From NCBI RefSeq assembly GCF_014202765.1, contig NZ_JACHHN010000004.1:271097-335096 (forward strand): DNA of 64,000 nucleotides. Reading direction: 5' to 3'. This DNA comes from Silvimonas terrae. GTDB lineage: Bacteria > Pseudomonadota > Gammaproteobacteria > Burkholderiales > Chitinibacteraceae. The notes under the pieces were generated by a model. That model was not told the origin of the DNA, did no database searches, and saw only the letters and a program-made list of their open reading frames with translations. The position numbers and the translations under genes are program-made. Shown here in pieces: positions 44,964 to 54,940 of the stretch; the stretch's first letter is position 1, and every line of letters begins with the position of its first letter.

Positions 44964-46181
44964 TCACAGGTTTTGAATCTTGCCCCACAAATGCAGCCAT
45001 TCATGGCGGTTACGCACCCATTCATGAATGCTCTCTGCCGGCATGGGGCGGGCCACAAAAAAACCCTGCACCAGTTCTACGCCCAACTCCTGCACCAGTT
45101 TCCAGTCCTCCGCATCTTCCACGCCTTCGGCCACCACGCTCAGTTTGAGGCGGTGCGCCATATCCACCGTGCTTTCCAGCAAGGTGCGCAGTTGTGGCCG
45201 GCGCGAGGCGCCATTCACAAACGAGCGATCAATCTTGAGTTCAGAACACGGTGTGCGCATCAGTTGCTGCAAAGTAGCGTTGCCGGTGCCGTAATCGTCG
45301 ATGGAGATCCCCACCCCGGCCATGCGCAGGCGCGCCAGCGCCCCCAAAGAGCGCGCCAGGTCGGCCATGACGCCCGATTCGGTAATTTCCAGCGTCATTT
45401 GCGCGGGCGGAAACGACTCTTGCGCCAGCAATTGCTTGATCCGTTCGGCAAAGCCAGCCTCTGGCAGGTTCTCTGCCGAGATATTCACCGCCAGCCCAAA
45501 ACGCAGGCCACGGGCGTACAACTGCCGGGCTTCGCGGATGGCTTGCGTCATGATCTGTTCAGTCATGCGCCCAATCAGCCCGGCTTGCTCCAGCAAGCCA
45601 ATGAAATACACCGGGGCGATCATGCCGTGTTCCGGGTGCTGCCAGCGCGCCAGCACTTCCGCCGATTGAAACAACCCGCTGCGCGTGGTGACTTTGGGCT
45701 GAAACCACGGCACGAACTCGCCCCGCTCCAGCGCGCGCCGCAGATCTCCCTCGTCAATCGGCGGCGGCGCGGACATGGGCGGCCGGTTGAGCATATGAAA
45801 GCGCTCTAGCGCACGCTCCAGGCCCTCCAGTTTCATGGGCTTTTGCAAGGTGCCCAGCACCGGAAACCCGTAGGCGGCCGCCGCCGCTTCCACCGTATGC
45901 AGCACTTGTTCATCGGTGCTGCTCATGAAAATGATGGGCATGAACTGGTTGCTTTCGGCCATATGGCGCAATAACTCCACGCCATCCATGCCAGGCATTT
46001 CCAGATCGGTGAGCAAGATGTCGGGTTTTTCGGGCAGTGTTTGCAGCAGGGATAACACTTCTTCGCCATTCATGGCCTGCCAGATCACCTGGCAGCCGCA
46101 TTGCACGCACAACTCCACCGCATGATTCAGTTGCAGCGAGCTATCGTCGGCAATCAGCATGGAGGGCGCGTGCGGGCTCAT
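44964..46181 (-). CDS. Response regulator with EAL phosphodiesterase output (REC-EAL)
   Basis: 405 residues. The receiver domain (about 5-125) has ADDS, the phospho-acceptor Asp in LLTDLEMPGMDG, and a Lys in LQKPMK. The EAL domain (about 150-395) reads SAEVLARW at the signature (EVL in place of EAL), with the Mg-binding Asn in VNISAEN, Glu in LEITES, DDYGTG and VAEGVED retained, so c-di-GMP hydrolysis looks likely. It lies 12 bp after cheB on the same strand and is the last gene of the chemosensory unit, a probable output for CheA phosphotransfer. Confidence 0.9.
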   Translation of the reverse strand: MSPHAPSMLIADDSSLQLNHAVELCVQCGCQVIWQAMNGEEVLSLLQTLPEKPDILLTDLEMPGMDGVELLRHMAESNQFMPIIFMSSTDEQVLHTVEAAAAAYGFPVLGTLQKPMKLEGLERALERFHMLNRPPMSAPPPIDEGDLRRALERGEFVPWFQPKVTTRSGLFQSAEVLARWQHPEHGMIAPVYFIGLLEQAGLIGRMTEQIMTQAIREARQLYARGLRFGLAVNISAENLPEAGFAERIKQLLAQESFPPAQMTLEITESGVMADLARSLGALARLRMAGVGISIDDYGTGNATLQQLMRTPCSELKIDRSFVNGASRRPQLRTLLESTVDMAHRLKLSVVAEGVEDAEDWKLVQELGVELVQGFFVARPMPAESIHEWVRNRHEWLHLWGKIQNL

Positions 46182-46193
46182 CGTTGCGCCTCT

Positions 46194-47324
46194 CTACTTG
46201 CCCACACGCTGGATCAGCCCGGCAATGCGGTCCAGCCCCACCACTTCATTCACGCCGCCCAGTTCAATGGCCTCTTTGGGCATGCCAAACACTACACAAC
46301 TGGCTTCATCCTGGGCGTAGGTCACCGCGCCGGTATCGTGCATTTCCTTGAGGCCCTGCGCGCCGTCGTCGCCCATGCCGGTCATGATGAAACCCACGGC
46401 GTTGCGCCCGGCAGCCTTGGCCACCGAACGGAACAACACGTCCACACTGGGCCGGTGCCGGCTGACCAGCGGGCCATCGACCACATCCACGTGATATTGC
46501 GCACCGCTACGCTTGACCACCATATGCTTGCCACCCGGCGCAATCAGCACCCGCCCGGGCACAATGCGATCGTTGTGACTGGCTTCCATGACATCCACCT
46601 CGCACATATTGTTGAGGCGGTCAGCGAAGCTTTTGGTGAATTTCTCCGGCATGTGCTGCACCACCACCACGCCGGGGATATTGCGGGGCAAGGCGGTCAG
46701 GATCACTTCCAGCGCCTGGGTGCCGCCCGTGCTGGTGCCCAGCGCCACAATTTTCTCGGTGGTCGGCAAAAAGGCGTTGGAGGTGGGCGCGTTGAGGATG
46801 ACGTCGGCCGACTGTTTGCCGCCCTCCATGCGCTCGCGCACGCTGGCCGCCGTGGAAGAACCCGCCGAAGGGGTCGAACTGGAGACCGGCGGACGCGGCG
46901 ACGAGAGCGTCCGCAGATTGGACACCCGCGCGCGGGAGGCGGCGCGGATGGCGCTGACCAGATCGTTGGAGCTGTCTTGCAAAAAGTCGCGCAGGCCCAA
47001 CGTCGGCTTGGTGATGACGCTGACCGCGCCCGCCGCCAGCGCTTCCATGGTGATATCCGCGCCCTTTTGCGTGAGCGTGGAACAGATCACCACCGGGGTC
47101 GGGTGCTCGGCCATGATCTGTTTCAGAAAGGTAATGCCATCCATGCGTGGCATTTCGATATCCAGCAGCAGCACATCCGGCCACTTTAGCTTCATGCGCG
47201 TCATGGCAAACAAGGGGTCTGGCGCCGCGCCGATGACCTCGATATCCGCATGCTTGGACAACACCTCCTGCACCACCTGGCGCATGATGGATGAGTCGTC
47301 CACAATCATTACCTTGATCGTCAT
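46194..47324 (-). CDS. cheB: Chemotaxis-specific methylesterase CheB
   Basis: 376 residues: a receiver domain ([17 protein letters not shown]) joined through a linker (about 130-180) to a methylesterase domain with the catalytic Ser in LGTSTGGTQ and a His in VQHMPEKFT. It removes methyl groups from chemoreceptors after phosphorylation by CheA. A strong AGGAGG precedes the ATG, which overlaps the cheD stop by four bases. Confidence 0.95.
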   Translation of the reverse strand: MTIKVMIVDDSSIMRQVVQEVLSKHADIEVIGAAPDPLFAMTRMKLKWPDVLLLDIEMPRMDGITFLKQIMAEHPTPVVICSTLTQKGADITMEALAAGAVSVITKPTLGLRDFLQDSSNDLVSAIRAASRARVSNLRTLSSPRPPVSSSTPSAGSSTAASVRERMEGGKQSADVILNAPTSNAFLPTTEKIVALGTSTGGTQALEVILTALPRNIPGVVVVQHMPEKFTKSFADRLNNMCEVDVMEASHNDRIVPGRVLIAPGGKHMVVKRSGAQYHVDVVDGPLVSRHRPSVDVLFRSVAKAAGRNAVGFIMTGMGDDGAQGLKEMHDTGAVTYAQDEASCVVFGMPKEAIELGGVNEVVGLDRIAGLIQRVGK

Positions 47325-47842
47325 CGAAAGCCTCCTGCGGGTTTGACCGGCTCACGCCCCGGGGTCGCGGCCGGCAGGCCTCGTCCACGGCGCACCCAGA
47401 CATCCCCTGTCGCCAGATCAAAACGCAGATAACGGTAGCCCTCGCCCGCCACGTCCTGGCCGGCAATGGGTAAATCAATTTCACGCAAGGCAGACAAGGC
47501 AAAGCGGGCGTTGGCCTCGCCGATGGTGGCGCCTGAACGTTCATTGACAAAAATACGGCCGCCGCCAAATACCTTGACCTGGTAATCCCGCAACGGGGTA
47601 CGCCGCGCGGCCACTTCTTCAATCATGTATTGCAGCGCTTCGTCGCCATACCGACCGTCGCCGGTGTAAACCGGCACCTTGCCGTGGATACGGTTGGGCA
47701 GCAGAAAATGACACATGCCACCCAAGCGTTTGACCGGGTGCCAGAAAGTGATCGCCACACAAGAACCCAACAGGGTTTCGATACGTTCATCGCCCTGCCC
47801 GAAGTAGATTTCGCCGGGGTTTACAAAAATGCGTTCTGACAC
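47321..47842 (-). CDS. cheD: Chemoreceptor glutamine deamidase CheD
   Basis: 173 residues. The catalytic Cys and His are in [13 protein letters not shown] and GGMCHFLLP, with the conserved KVFGGGRI and [10 protein letters not shown] segments. CheD deamidates glutamines on receptors to create methylatable glutamates. A GTG start at 47842 lies 11 bp after the cheR stop and no strong ribosome site is seen, so it depends on coupling. The C-terminal tail is slightly extended and basic. Confidence 0.94.
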   Translation of the reverse strand: MSERIFVNPGEIYFGQGDERIETLLGSCVAITFWHPVKRLGGMCHFLLPNRIHGKVPVYTGDGRYGDEALQYMIEEVAARRTPLRDYQVKVFGGGRIFVNERSGATIGEANARFALSALREIDLPIAGQDVAGEGYRYLRFDLATGDVWVRRGRGLPAATPGREPVKPAGGFR

Positions 47843-47853
47843 CGTAAAAGACT

Positions 47854-48675
47854 CTAAAGCTTGCGATAAACGGAGGGCGAGATCATCTGCAAAGGCAACT
47901 GGATGCCATGCAAAGACTCGGAATGGCCTACCAGCAGATAGCCGCCCGGTTTTACAAAATGCGTCACGTTGGCCAGTACGCGGGCCTTGGTGGGTGCATC
48001 AAAATAGATAATCACGTTGCGCAAAAACACCACATCAAACGGTTTGAGCCGGGCCGGCAAAGCGGTCAGGTTCATTTGCGTGAACTCCACACGTTGTCGC
48101 AGATGCTTGCCGACCAGAAACTGACCCTCATATTGACCCGTGCCACGTAAACAATGTTTCTTCAAATCGGCAGGCGGGATGTTTTCGCCCCGCACCATGG
48201 GGTAAACACCCTGCCGCGCGCTATCGAGCACACGCTGGCTGATATCAGAGCCGACAATCTCCCACGGTGCATCGTGGCGTTCGTTATCCAGCAACATGGC
48301 AATGGAATACGCTTCCTCACCGGTCGAACTGGCGGCGCTCCAGATGCGCAAGGTGTCGGTGCGGCTAAATGATGGCAACACCTTCTGGCTTAGAAAGGCA
48401 AAGTGGCCAATCTCCCGAAAGAAAAAGGTCTCGTTGGTCGTAATCAGGTCAATGGCGCGCTGTCGTTCTTCCCGCTCGCCCGGTGCGGCAATCAGATCAT
48501 GGTAGGCCCGGAAATTGGGCAACCCCAACGCCACCAGCCGCCGGGACAGACGGCTGGACAATAACGCCCGTTTGGATTCGGGCAAATGCATGCCGATCTG
48601 CTGGTAGAACAGTTGCTGAAACAGCCGCATTTCCTCGTTACTGACGGGGGGCGGCGCGGGGGCGGTTCCGGCCAT
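47854..48675 (-). CDS. cheR: Chemoreceptor methyltransferase CheR
   Basis: 273 residues from the ATG at 48675. An N-terminal helical domain (about 10-75) is followed by the SAM-binding domain with WSAASSTGEEAYSIAM, the MVRGENI region and FDVVFLRNVIIYFD. It methylates glutamates on the receptors. A 611-bp block of repeats separates it from cheW upstream on the same strand, which is unusual within a chemosensory operon. Confidence 0.95.
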   Translation of the reverse strand: MAGTAPAPPPVSNEEMRLFQQLFYQQIGMHLPESKRALLSSRLSRRLVALGLPNFRAYHDLIAAPGEREERQRAIDLITTNETFFFREIGHFAFLSQKVLPSFSRTDTLRIWSAASSTGEEAYSIAMLLDNERHDAPWEIVGSDISQRVLDSARQGVYPMVRGENIPPADLKKHCLRGTGQYEGQFLVGKHLRQRVEFTQMNLTALPARLKPFDVVFLRNVIIYFDAPTKARVLANVTHFVKPGGYLLVGHSESLHGIQLPLQMISPSVYRKL

Positions 48676-49286
48676 GATCAAGGGGGCCTCTTTTCTGTTT
48701 GCTTGAGCCGCAGGGGGCTTTTAGTCACCGAAGTTGTCATTCCGGCACAGACGGGAATCCAGTGGCAATGATTGCCTGGGCCACAGAAATTCGCCTTATC
48801 CACCGACTCGTCATTCCGGCCTTGAGCCGGAATCCAGCCTGGCTACCGCAGGGGGCCTTTGCTGGCCGAAGCTGCGAACCTTTAAACCTGTTAGCGCCTG
48901 TGGCGCGGTGTTTGCATCAATTGGCCTTCTCCACTGAGTCGTCATTCCGGCCTTGAGCCGGAATCCAGCCTGGCCGCCGCAGGGGGCCTTTGCTGGCTGA
49001 AGCTGAAAACCTTTAAACCTGTTAGCGCCTGTGGCGCGGTGTTTGCAACCCGGCGGTGGCCGGAGCACGTTACTTTTCTTTGCTTCGCCAAAGAAAAGTA
49101 ACCAAAAGAAAGGCGACCCCCGGACTTTTGCCCTCCGGGCTTCCCTCAATCAGTCGGGAGCCTAAGGTCTCCCTCCCTCAATCGGAAAAGTCCTTGCCAG
49201 GGGGAGGTAAGTCAACGGCAACGGCAAAACCGAAAACCCAACATCAACATCAACACCAACTACGCACCCAACCCGCTTCTCTGTGC
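48676..49286. repeat. Repeat block within the chemosensory cluster, including a 131-bp tandem duplication
   Basis: No gene is supported. A hairpin repeat at 48736-48762 is followed by two 131-bp units beginning at 48809 and 48940, each with the CGTCATTCC hairpin, GCAGGGGGCCTTTGCTGGC, ACCTTTAAACCTG and GTTAGCGCCTGTGGCGCGG. The second unit runs into mosaic repeat R5. Confidence 0.8.
49021..49262 (+). repeat. Mosaic intergenic repeat R5
   Basis: Plus-oriented copy: GTTAGCGCC, GGCGGTGGCCGGAGCACG, the CTTTGCTTCGCCAAAG hairpin, AAAGGCGACCCC, CCCTCCGGGCTTCCCTC, TCGGGAGCCTAAGGTCTCC and GGGGGAGGTAAGTC. The tail (49213-49255) has degenerate AACNNC hexamers: AACGGC, AACATC, AACACC. Confidence 0.75.
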
Positions 49287-49835
49287 TTAAAAACCCTGAT
49301 CCGTCACCGCCAGCGTGGCGGCAAGCTCAGGTTCAAGTTCTTCGGTCACGGCCAGTTGGGTCATTTCTTCTACCGACAATACTTTCTGGATATCCAGCGC
49401 AATCACAAAGCGCTCAGACAAGCGCAGCATGCCCAGGATGAACTCCGCCCGTAGTCGCGCGCCAAATTCCGGCGTCGGTTCAATCTGGTCGGCTTCCACG
49501 GTAATGACCTCGTTCACGGCATCGACCAGCACGCCCAGCGGCAATACGCGTTCATCCTGCGTCACTTCCAGGATCACCACGCAGGTGCGCCGGCCCACTT
49601 CCGTGGCGGCCCGGCCAAAGCGTGCGGCCAGATCCACCACCGGCACCACCGCGCCGCGCAGGTTGATCACGCCGCGCAAAAACACCGGCATAAGCGGGAT
49701 TTGCGTCAGTCCGCCAAACTCGATGATTTCGCGGATATGTTCGATCGGGATCGCAAACAGCTCGCTTGCCAGCGAAAACGTCAGAAACTGCTGGCTGATC
49801 GCCGGGCTGGCGCCGGGCGCAATACTGCTGGTCAT
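49287..49835 (-). CDS. cheW: CheW coupling protein 1
   Basis: 182 residues with the CheW fold: FLTFSLASELFAIPIEHIREII at the N-terminus, FLRGVINLRGAVVPVVDLAARFG in the middle. It links receptors to CheA. AGGAG precedes the ATG. It is last before the repeat block and is close in sequence to the second CheW directly upstream, so they are a tandem duplication that has since diverged. C-terminal segments differ (the acidic TEELEPELAATLAV here). Confidence 0.93.
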   Translation of the reverse strand: MTSSIAPGASPAISQQFLTFSLASELFAIPIEHIREIIEFGGLTQIPLMPVFLRGVINLRGAVVPVVDLAARFGRAATEVGRRTCVVILEVTQDERVLPLGVLVDAVNEVITVEADQIEPTPEFGARLRAEFILGMLRLSERFVIALDIQKVLSVEEMTQLAVTEELEPELAATLAVTDQGF

Positions 49836-49858
49836 GACGCACTCCTGTGAAGTGGGCC

Positions 49859-50374
49859 TCAGGCCGCGTGTTCTTCCACCGCGAGGCCAATCAGCCCGCC
49901 CATTTCTTCAACCGACAACACTTGCCCGACATCCAGCACAATCACAAAACGCTCGCCCTGGCTCAGCATGCCGCTCATGAAATCCGCACGGATACGCGCA
50001 CCAAAGGGCGGGCGTGGTTCGATCTGGCTGCGGTCAGTGGTCAGCACCTCGTTGACGGTATCGACCAGTATTCCGACCGGCAGCATGCGTTCAGCCGCTT
50101 CGACTTCCAGAATCACAATGCAGGTACGCCGGCCAATGGTGGTGCCGCTGCGCCCAAAGCGCGCGCCCAGGTCCACCACCGGGACCACTGCGCCGCGCAG
50201 GTTGATCACGCCGCGCAAAAACTGCGGCGTCAGCGGTACGGCCGTCAGCCCGCCGAACTCGATGATTTCGCGGATATGTTCGATTGGCACTGCAAACAGC
50301 TCGCCGTCCAGAGAAAACGTCAGGTACTGCACGGCATCCGCGGCTGCCGCTGTGCTGCCGGTGCGGCTGGTCAT
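49859..50374 (-). CDS. cheW: CheW coupling protein 2
   Basis: 171 residues; paralogue of the neighbouring CheW with the same core (YLTFSLDGELFAVPIEHIREII and FLRGVINLRGAVVPVVDLGARFG). It lies 12 bp downstream of a receptor gene. Two CheW proteins in one operon may allow different receptor complexes or array geometry. Confidence 0.94.
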   Translation of the reverse strand: MTSRTGSTAAAADAVQYLTFSLDGELFAVPIEHIREIIEFGGLTAVPLTPQFLRGVINLRGAVVPVVDLGARFGRSGTTIGRRTCIVILEVEAAERMLPVGILVDTVNEVLTTDRSQIEPRPPFGARIRADFMSGMLSQGERFVIVLDVGQVLSVEEMGGLIGLAVEEHAA

Positions 50375-50386
50375 GCGCGTACTCCA

Positions 50387-52006
50387 TCAAAACCGGGTAA
50401 AGGCGGATTCATCCACCGCGTCGTTGCCGCGTGCTGCCGCGCGCGGACCAGCCGCGGCGCGGCGTGCCGCCGGGCGTGCACCACCACCTTCATCCACCCG
50501 GAAAAAGCGGATCAACTCTTGCAGCTGGATGGCTTGCGCACTCATCTCCTCAGAGGTGGACGACAACTCTTCCGAGGCCGAGGCATTCATCTGCGTGGTC
50601 TGCGCCAGTTGCGAGACCGCCGTGTTGATCTGGTCCAGCCCGCTGGCTTGCTCGCGGGAGGCGGCAGAAATCTCTTGCACCAGATCGGCCGTCTTGCGGA
50701 TGGCGGGCACCATTTGATCCAGCAAGCTACCGGCGCGTTCGGCCATCATCACGCTGTTGGCCGCCACCGAACTGATCTCTTGCGCCGCCACTTGCGAGCG
50801 TTCGGCCAGCTTGCGTACTTCGGCTGCCACCACCGCAAAGCCCTTGCCGTGTTCTCCGGCGCGGGCCGCTTCAATGGCTGCGTTCAGCGCCAGCAGGTTG
50901 GTCTGGTAAGCAATGTCGTCAATGATGCCGATCTTGCCAGCAATCTGTTGCATGGCCTGGACGGTCTGTTTGACCGCATCGCCGCCCTCACCCGCATCAC
51001 TGGCGGATTTGGTCGCCATGCCGTCGGTCACCCTGGCGTTTTCCGAGTTTTGCGAGACAGTGGAGGTGATTTCTTCCACCGCCGCGCTGGTTTCTTCCAC
51101 GTTGGCGGCTTGTTCCGAGGCGTTTTGACTGAGCGCCTGGGCGGAGGCGGAGATTTCTTCCGAGGCCGAGGCCAGCGCGCTGGCCGAACTGGAGACATCC
51201 GTCATCACCCCGGTCAGCTTTTGCACCATCTGGTCAATGCTGAACAGCATGGAGTTGCGATCTCCTGGCCGTAGCTGGATACGCACGGTCAGGTCCCCAT
51301 CGGCCACGCGCTGCAAGATATCCACGGCTTCTGCGGGTTCGCCGCCGACCTGTTTGGTGACCATGCGCGCCAGCATGATGCCCATGACAATGGAGAGCAA
51401 AAACGCCACGATCACGATCACGATGGTCACGTTGCGCACGTTGGCGACCATGGCCTCGTTCGAGGCATTGGCCTGGTCGGCCTGCTTGATATTGTCTTCG
51501 GCAATATCCGCCATGATGCTGTCGATCTTGTTGTACTGCGTGCGCAGATCGCTGTTGATCAGCGGGCGCGCTTCATCAATGTGATCGTCCGAGAGCAGCT
51601 TCTGCGCCTTGTCCGTGGTGGCCAGGAACTCGGTGATCAGCGGTTTGATCTGCTCGCGCAGGTGTGACTCGTTTTCACTGGGCGCGGTCTGCATATAAAG
51701 CGGCCAGTACTTGTTGTACATGTCCTCATAACCTTGCAGACGACCGAGCGTGGCCTTCATGTCATCGAGTTTCTCGGACTGCGTCATCGCCCGCACCAGC
51801 GTGCGGGATACCGCACCCAGCGCAATGGAGGCGCGGGCCTGGTTAGCAATCGCCAGCAGGTTTTCCGTATAAATGGCCGTGCCCGCCGCTCCCACCCGGC
51901 TGATGTTGATCAGCGCAAACACGCCAATCAGCAAGGTAAACAAGGCCACAATAATAAATCCGGCCAGGAGCTTGGTGCCCAGCCGCATCTGGTTGAACGC
52001 GTTCAT
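50387..52006 (-). CDS. Chemoreceptor with four-helix-bundle sensor and CheR-docking tail
   Basis: 539 residues. Two membrane helices (about 12-32 and 190-210) flank a periplasmic 4HB_MCP domain; HAMP and a signalling domain with [21 protein letters not shown] follow. The C-terminus has an Ala/Arg/Gly-rich linker ending in the pentapeptide AFTRF, which matches the CheR-docking pattern x-[HFYW]-x-x-[HFYW]. The cognate CheR is encoded in the same cluster. AGGAG precedes the ATG. Confidence 0.93.
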   Translation of the reverse strand: MNAFNQMRLGTKLLAGFIIVALFTLLIGVFALINISRVGAAGTAIYTENLLAIANQARASIALGAVSRTLVRAMTQSEKLDDMKATLGRLQGYEDMYNKYWPLYMQTAPSENESHLREQIKPLITEFLATTDKAQKLLSDDHIDEARPLINSDLRTQYNKIDSIMADIAEDNIKQADQANASNEAMVANVRNVTIVIVIVAFLLSIVMGIMLARMVTKQVGGEPAEAVDILQRVADGDLTVRIQLRPGDRNSMLFSIDQMVQKLTGVMTDVSSSASALASASEEISASAQALSQNASEQAANVEETSAAVEEITSTVSQNSENARVTDGMATKSASDAGEGGDAVKQTVQAMQQIAGKIGIIDDIAYQTNLLALNAAIEAARAGEHGKGFAVVAAEVRKLAERSQVAAQEISSVAANSVMMAERAGSLLDQMVPAIRKTADLVQEISAASREQASGLDQINTAVSQLAQTTQMNASASEELSSTSEEMSAQAIQLQELIRFFRVDEGGGARPAARRAAAGPRAAARGNDAVDESAFTRF

Positions 52007-52021
52007 TGGTATGCTCCTGCT

Positions 52022-54202
52022 TCATCCATTGCTTTTTTGTGGTGAGGCAAGGCTGCCTGCCGCCTTGCTGTTTTGCGGTGCGGCCTGTTGTTGCACGGCC
52101 TGATGCACCAGATTGGCGACATCCAGAATCAGCGCCACCTTGCCGTCGCCCAGAATGGTGGAACCACTAATGCTTTTGATACGGCTAAAGAGTTCGCCCA
52201 AGGGTTTGATCACCGCCTGGAACTCGCCCAGCAACCGGTCAACCACCAGCCCGGCACGCTGCTGGCCAAACTGCACCACCACGAGGCTCTCCCGGCCGTG
52301 CTCCAGCCTGGGCAATTCAAACAGTTCCCGCAGACGAATAAACGGCAGCGGCTCGCCGCGCAGTTTCACAATGTCGTGATGACCATCCAGACCCGCCAGA
52401 TCAATACACTCGATCACCAGATCCAGCGGGATCACAAAGATGGATTCGTTCACCATGACCTGGAAGCCATCAATAATCGCCAGCGTCAGCGGCAGCCGGA
52501 TGCGCACGGTGGTGCCCGCGCCTTCGGTGCTGAGCATTTCCACTTCGCCGCGCAAAGACTCAATGTTCTTCTTCACCACATCCATGCCGACGCCCCGGCC
52601 AGACAGATTGGTGACTTGTTCGGCCGTGGAAAAACCCGCCTCGAAGATCAGCCGGAACACTTCATGTTCCGCCAGCGATTGCTCCGCAGTGACCAGCCCG
52701 CGCTCGATGGCCTTGGCCAGAATGCGCGCCTTGTTCAGCCCCCGGCCATCGTCAGAGACCTCAATCACAATGCTGCCGGATTCATGAAAGGCGTTGAGCC
52801 GCAAGGTGCCGGCCGCAGGCTTGCCGGCGGCCAGCCGGGCCTCGGTCGCTTCAATGCCATGGTCCATGGCATTGCGCACAATGTGCATCAGCGGATCAGA
52901 CAAACGCTCGACCATGCTTTTGTCGAGTTCCGTATCCGCGCCGGTGACCACCAGATCAATCTCTTTACCCAGCTCATGCGAGATATCCCGCACCACCCGC
53001 GGAAAGCGCTGAAAGACCTCACCAATCGGCACCATGCGCAGGTTCAGCGCGGCATCACGGATGTGCTCCACCAGTTCGGCAATGGATTGCACGGCCTCTT
53101 CAAACTGCGAATCCTTGCGCCGGTTGGCAATCAGGCTGGCGCCTGCGCCGGCAATGACCAGCTCGCCCACCAGATCAATCAGCAGATCCAGTTTGGAGAC
53201 CTCAACCTTGATGAATTTCTGTTCATAGCCCCCCTTTTTGTCCTCCCCCTGGCGGGCGGCAGGGGCTTTGGCCGCAGTTTCTGTCATCACCACCGGCGCG
53301 TTAACGGGCACGGATTCGACGGTTTCTTCCGGCGGCAGCAAGGCGCGTGCGGCTTCGTCCGCCGTGAGCGTGCCCTGGGCCAGTACTTCGGCCAGCATTT
53401 GCGGGTCGGGGCGCAGCGCCAGCAGCGTGCGGTACTCATGCATGGGCGCATGCGGCGACAGGATCACAATGCTGGCGTCATCCCGGATAAAGTCGAACAC
53501 GCCATCAATGGCAGCCCGATCTTCTTCCGACTGTAAATCCAGCTCAAACCCCAGATAAGCTTGTTCCGGGTCTAGTTGTGCCAGCGGGGGCAGGCCTTCC
53601 GGCAGGGTGCGCAAATTGAGCAGCGTGCCGACGTTGCCGAGGTATTGCAGGAAAGAGAGCGGGTCCAGCCCCATGCGCAAGACATCTGGCAAGAAGCGCA
53701 ATGACAGATGCCAGTACGGGCTGTTGACCGGGTCTTCGACCACGCTGGTCTGCGCTGCCGGAATCGCGCTGGCTACCGGAGCAGGTGCCGGTGCGGCATG
53801 GGTTTGCGCCGGTTCGCCCAGTAACTGGTTCAGTTGTTCTTCCAGCTCGGCGCGGCGGGCCGGATCGGGCTCAACTTCTTCGACCCGGGCGGCAATGGCA
53901 TCCACCAGTTGCGCAATGTAGTCGCCACAGTTGAGCAGCAAGGACAGCATGGGCGCGTCGATCGGCAATTTGCCGGTACGCACGCGGTCCAGCACGCTTT
54001 CCACAATATGGGTGAAGCTGACAATACGGTTGAAGGCAAACAGCCCGGCCGAGCCCTTGATGGTGTGCGCAGCGCGGAAAATGGCGTTGATGGCCTCAGA
54101 ATCGGCCCCGGATGCCTCGATCTGCAATAACGCCGCTTCCATGGCGTCCAGCAGTTCACGCGCTTCTTGCACCAGCGCGTCACGGGCCATGTCCATATCC
54201 AT
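52022..54202 (-). CDS. cheA: Chemotaxis histidine kinase CheA
   Basis: 726 residues. An HPt domain (about 1-110) has the phosphorylated His in FRAAHTIKGSAGLF (H46). A variable middle part (about 160-300) replaces a standard P2. Then come dimerisation (about 340-400), the ATPase domain (HIVRNAMDHGIE, VSDDGRGLN, GRGVGMDVVK), and the CheW-like P5 domain (about 570-700). It passes phosphate to CheY, CheB and probably to the REC-EAL protein. The ribosome site GGAG is in the last codons of the STAS gene upstream. Confidence 0.96.
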   Translation of the reverse strand: MDMDMARDALVQEARELLDAMEAALLQIEASGADSEAINAIFRAAHTIKGSAGLFAFNRIVSFTHIVESVLDRVRTGKLPIDAPMLSLLLNCGDYIAQLVDAIAARVEEVEPDPARRAELEEQLNQLLGEPAQTHAAPAPAPVASAIPAAQTSVVEDPVNSPYWHLSLRFLPDVLRMGLDPLSFLQYLGNVGTLLNLRTLPEGLPPLAQLDPEQAYLGFELDLQSEEDRAAIDGVFDFIRDDASIVILSPHAPMHEYRTLLALRPDPQMLAEVLAQGTLTADEAARALLPPEETVESVPVNAPVVMTETAAKAPAARQGEDKKGGYEQKFIKVEVSKLDLLIDLVGELVIAGAGASLIANRRKDSQFEEAVQSIAELVEHIRDAALNLRMVPIGEVFQRFPRVVRDISHELGKEIDLVVTGADTELDKSMVERLSDPLMHIVRNAMDHGIEATEARLAAGKPAAGTLRLNAFHESGSIVIEVSDDGRGLNKARILAKAIERGLVTAEQSLAEHEVFRLIFEAGFSTAEQVTNLSGRGVGMDVVKKNIESLRGEVEMLSTEGAGTTVRIRLPLTLAIIDGFQVMVNESIFVIPLDLVIECIDLAGLDGHHDIVKLRGEPLPFIRLRELFELPRLEHGRESLVVVQFGQQRAGLVVDRLLGEFQAVIKPLGELFSRIKSISGSTILGDGKVALILDVANLVHQAVQQQAAPQNSKAAGSLASPQKSNG

Positions 54203-54203
54203 G

Positions 54204-54521
54204 TCAGGCTCCGTCGCCGGCCAGCAGCCGGTCAGTCAGGTTGAGCATGGCCAGCACGGCCACCAGTTGCGGGCTGGGGTTAAGGCAACGCAGCGGTTTT
54301 TGCTGTACGGCGGCTTCAAGCTGGGTAGAGAGCAACAACTGCACCCCGGCGGTGTCAATCTCTTGCACATCGGCCAGATCCAGATCCAGATACTGGTCGG
54401 CCACGGCCAGCGCCTGCATCAGGTCATCTTTGAGTTCGGTGGCCCGAAAAATCGTGATATCACCGCCCAGTTTGTGCGGCCGGGCAGACTCTGGCGGGGT
54501 ATCGGCATCTGGCTCGTCCAT
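54204..54521 (-). CDS. STAS-domain protein in the chemosensory cluster
   Basis: 105 residues forming one STAS domain (about 18-105). The phosphorylation-site motif reads DTAGVQLLL, with Thr in place of the Ser usual in SpoIIAA-type antagonists (DSSG). STAS proteins act in partner switching or as array accessory factors. It lies between cheY and cheA, one base from cheA, so expression is coupled. Its role in the array is not established. Confidence 0.88.
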   Translation of the reverse strand: MDEPDADTPPESARPHKLGGDITIFRATELKDDLMQALAVADQYLDLDLADVQEIDTAGVQLLLSTQLEAAVQQKPLRCLNPSPQLVAVLAMLNLTDRLLAGDGA

Positions 54522-54533
54522 GGATCGGGGCCC

Positions 54534-54902
54534 TTATGCCATGATCAGTTTGGAGACGGCATCCAGCAGCACCGGCGGCTGGAACGGTTTGATCACCCAG
54601 GCGCGCACGCCGGCGGCACGGCCTTCTGCCTTTTTGGCTTCGTCACCTTCCGTGGTCAGCATGATGATGGGGGTGAATTTGTAGGCCGGTAACAGCTTGG
54701 CCGCTTTGACAAAGCTGATGCCATCCATATTGGGCATGTTCACGTCAGAGATGATCAGGTTGAACTTGCGGCCATCAAGCTTGCTGAGGGCATCTTTGCC
54801 GTCCACCGCCTCGACCACATCGTAACCGGCGCTTTTGAGGGCAATCCCGAGGGTCTGGCGCAAGCTGAACGAGTCGTCCACGATCAGGATGGTCTTCGCC
54901 AT
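54534..54902 (-). CDS. cheY: CheY-like response regulator
   Basis: 122 residues from the ATG at 54902, preceded by AAGGAG. A stand-alone receiver domain with DDS at the start, the phosphorylatable Asp in LIISDVNMPNMDG, Thr in MLTTEGD and Lys in VIKPFQPP. No flagellar switch genes are nearby, so it may act on flagella, pili or another target. Confidence 0.94.
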   Translation of the reverse strand: MAKTILIVDDSFSLRQTLGIALKSAGYDVVEAVDGKDALSKLDGRKFNLIISDVNMPNMDGISFVKAAKLLPAYKFTPIIMLTTEGDEAKKAEGRAAGVRAWVIKPFQPPVLLDAVSKLIMA

Positions 54903-54940
54903 GCACAACTCCTTGACGGGCGCAGCGCCCGAACGGGTTC

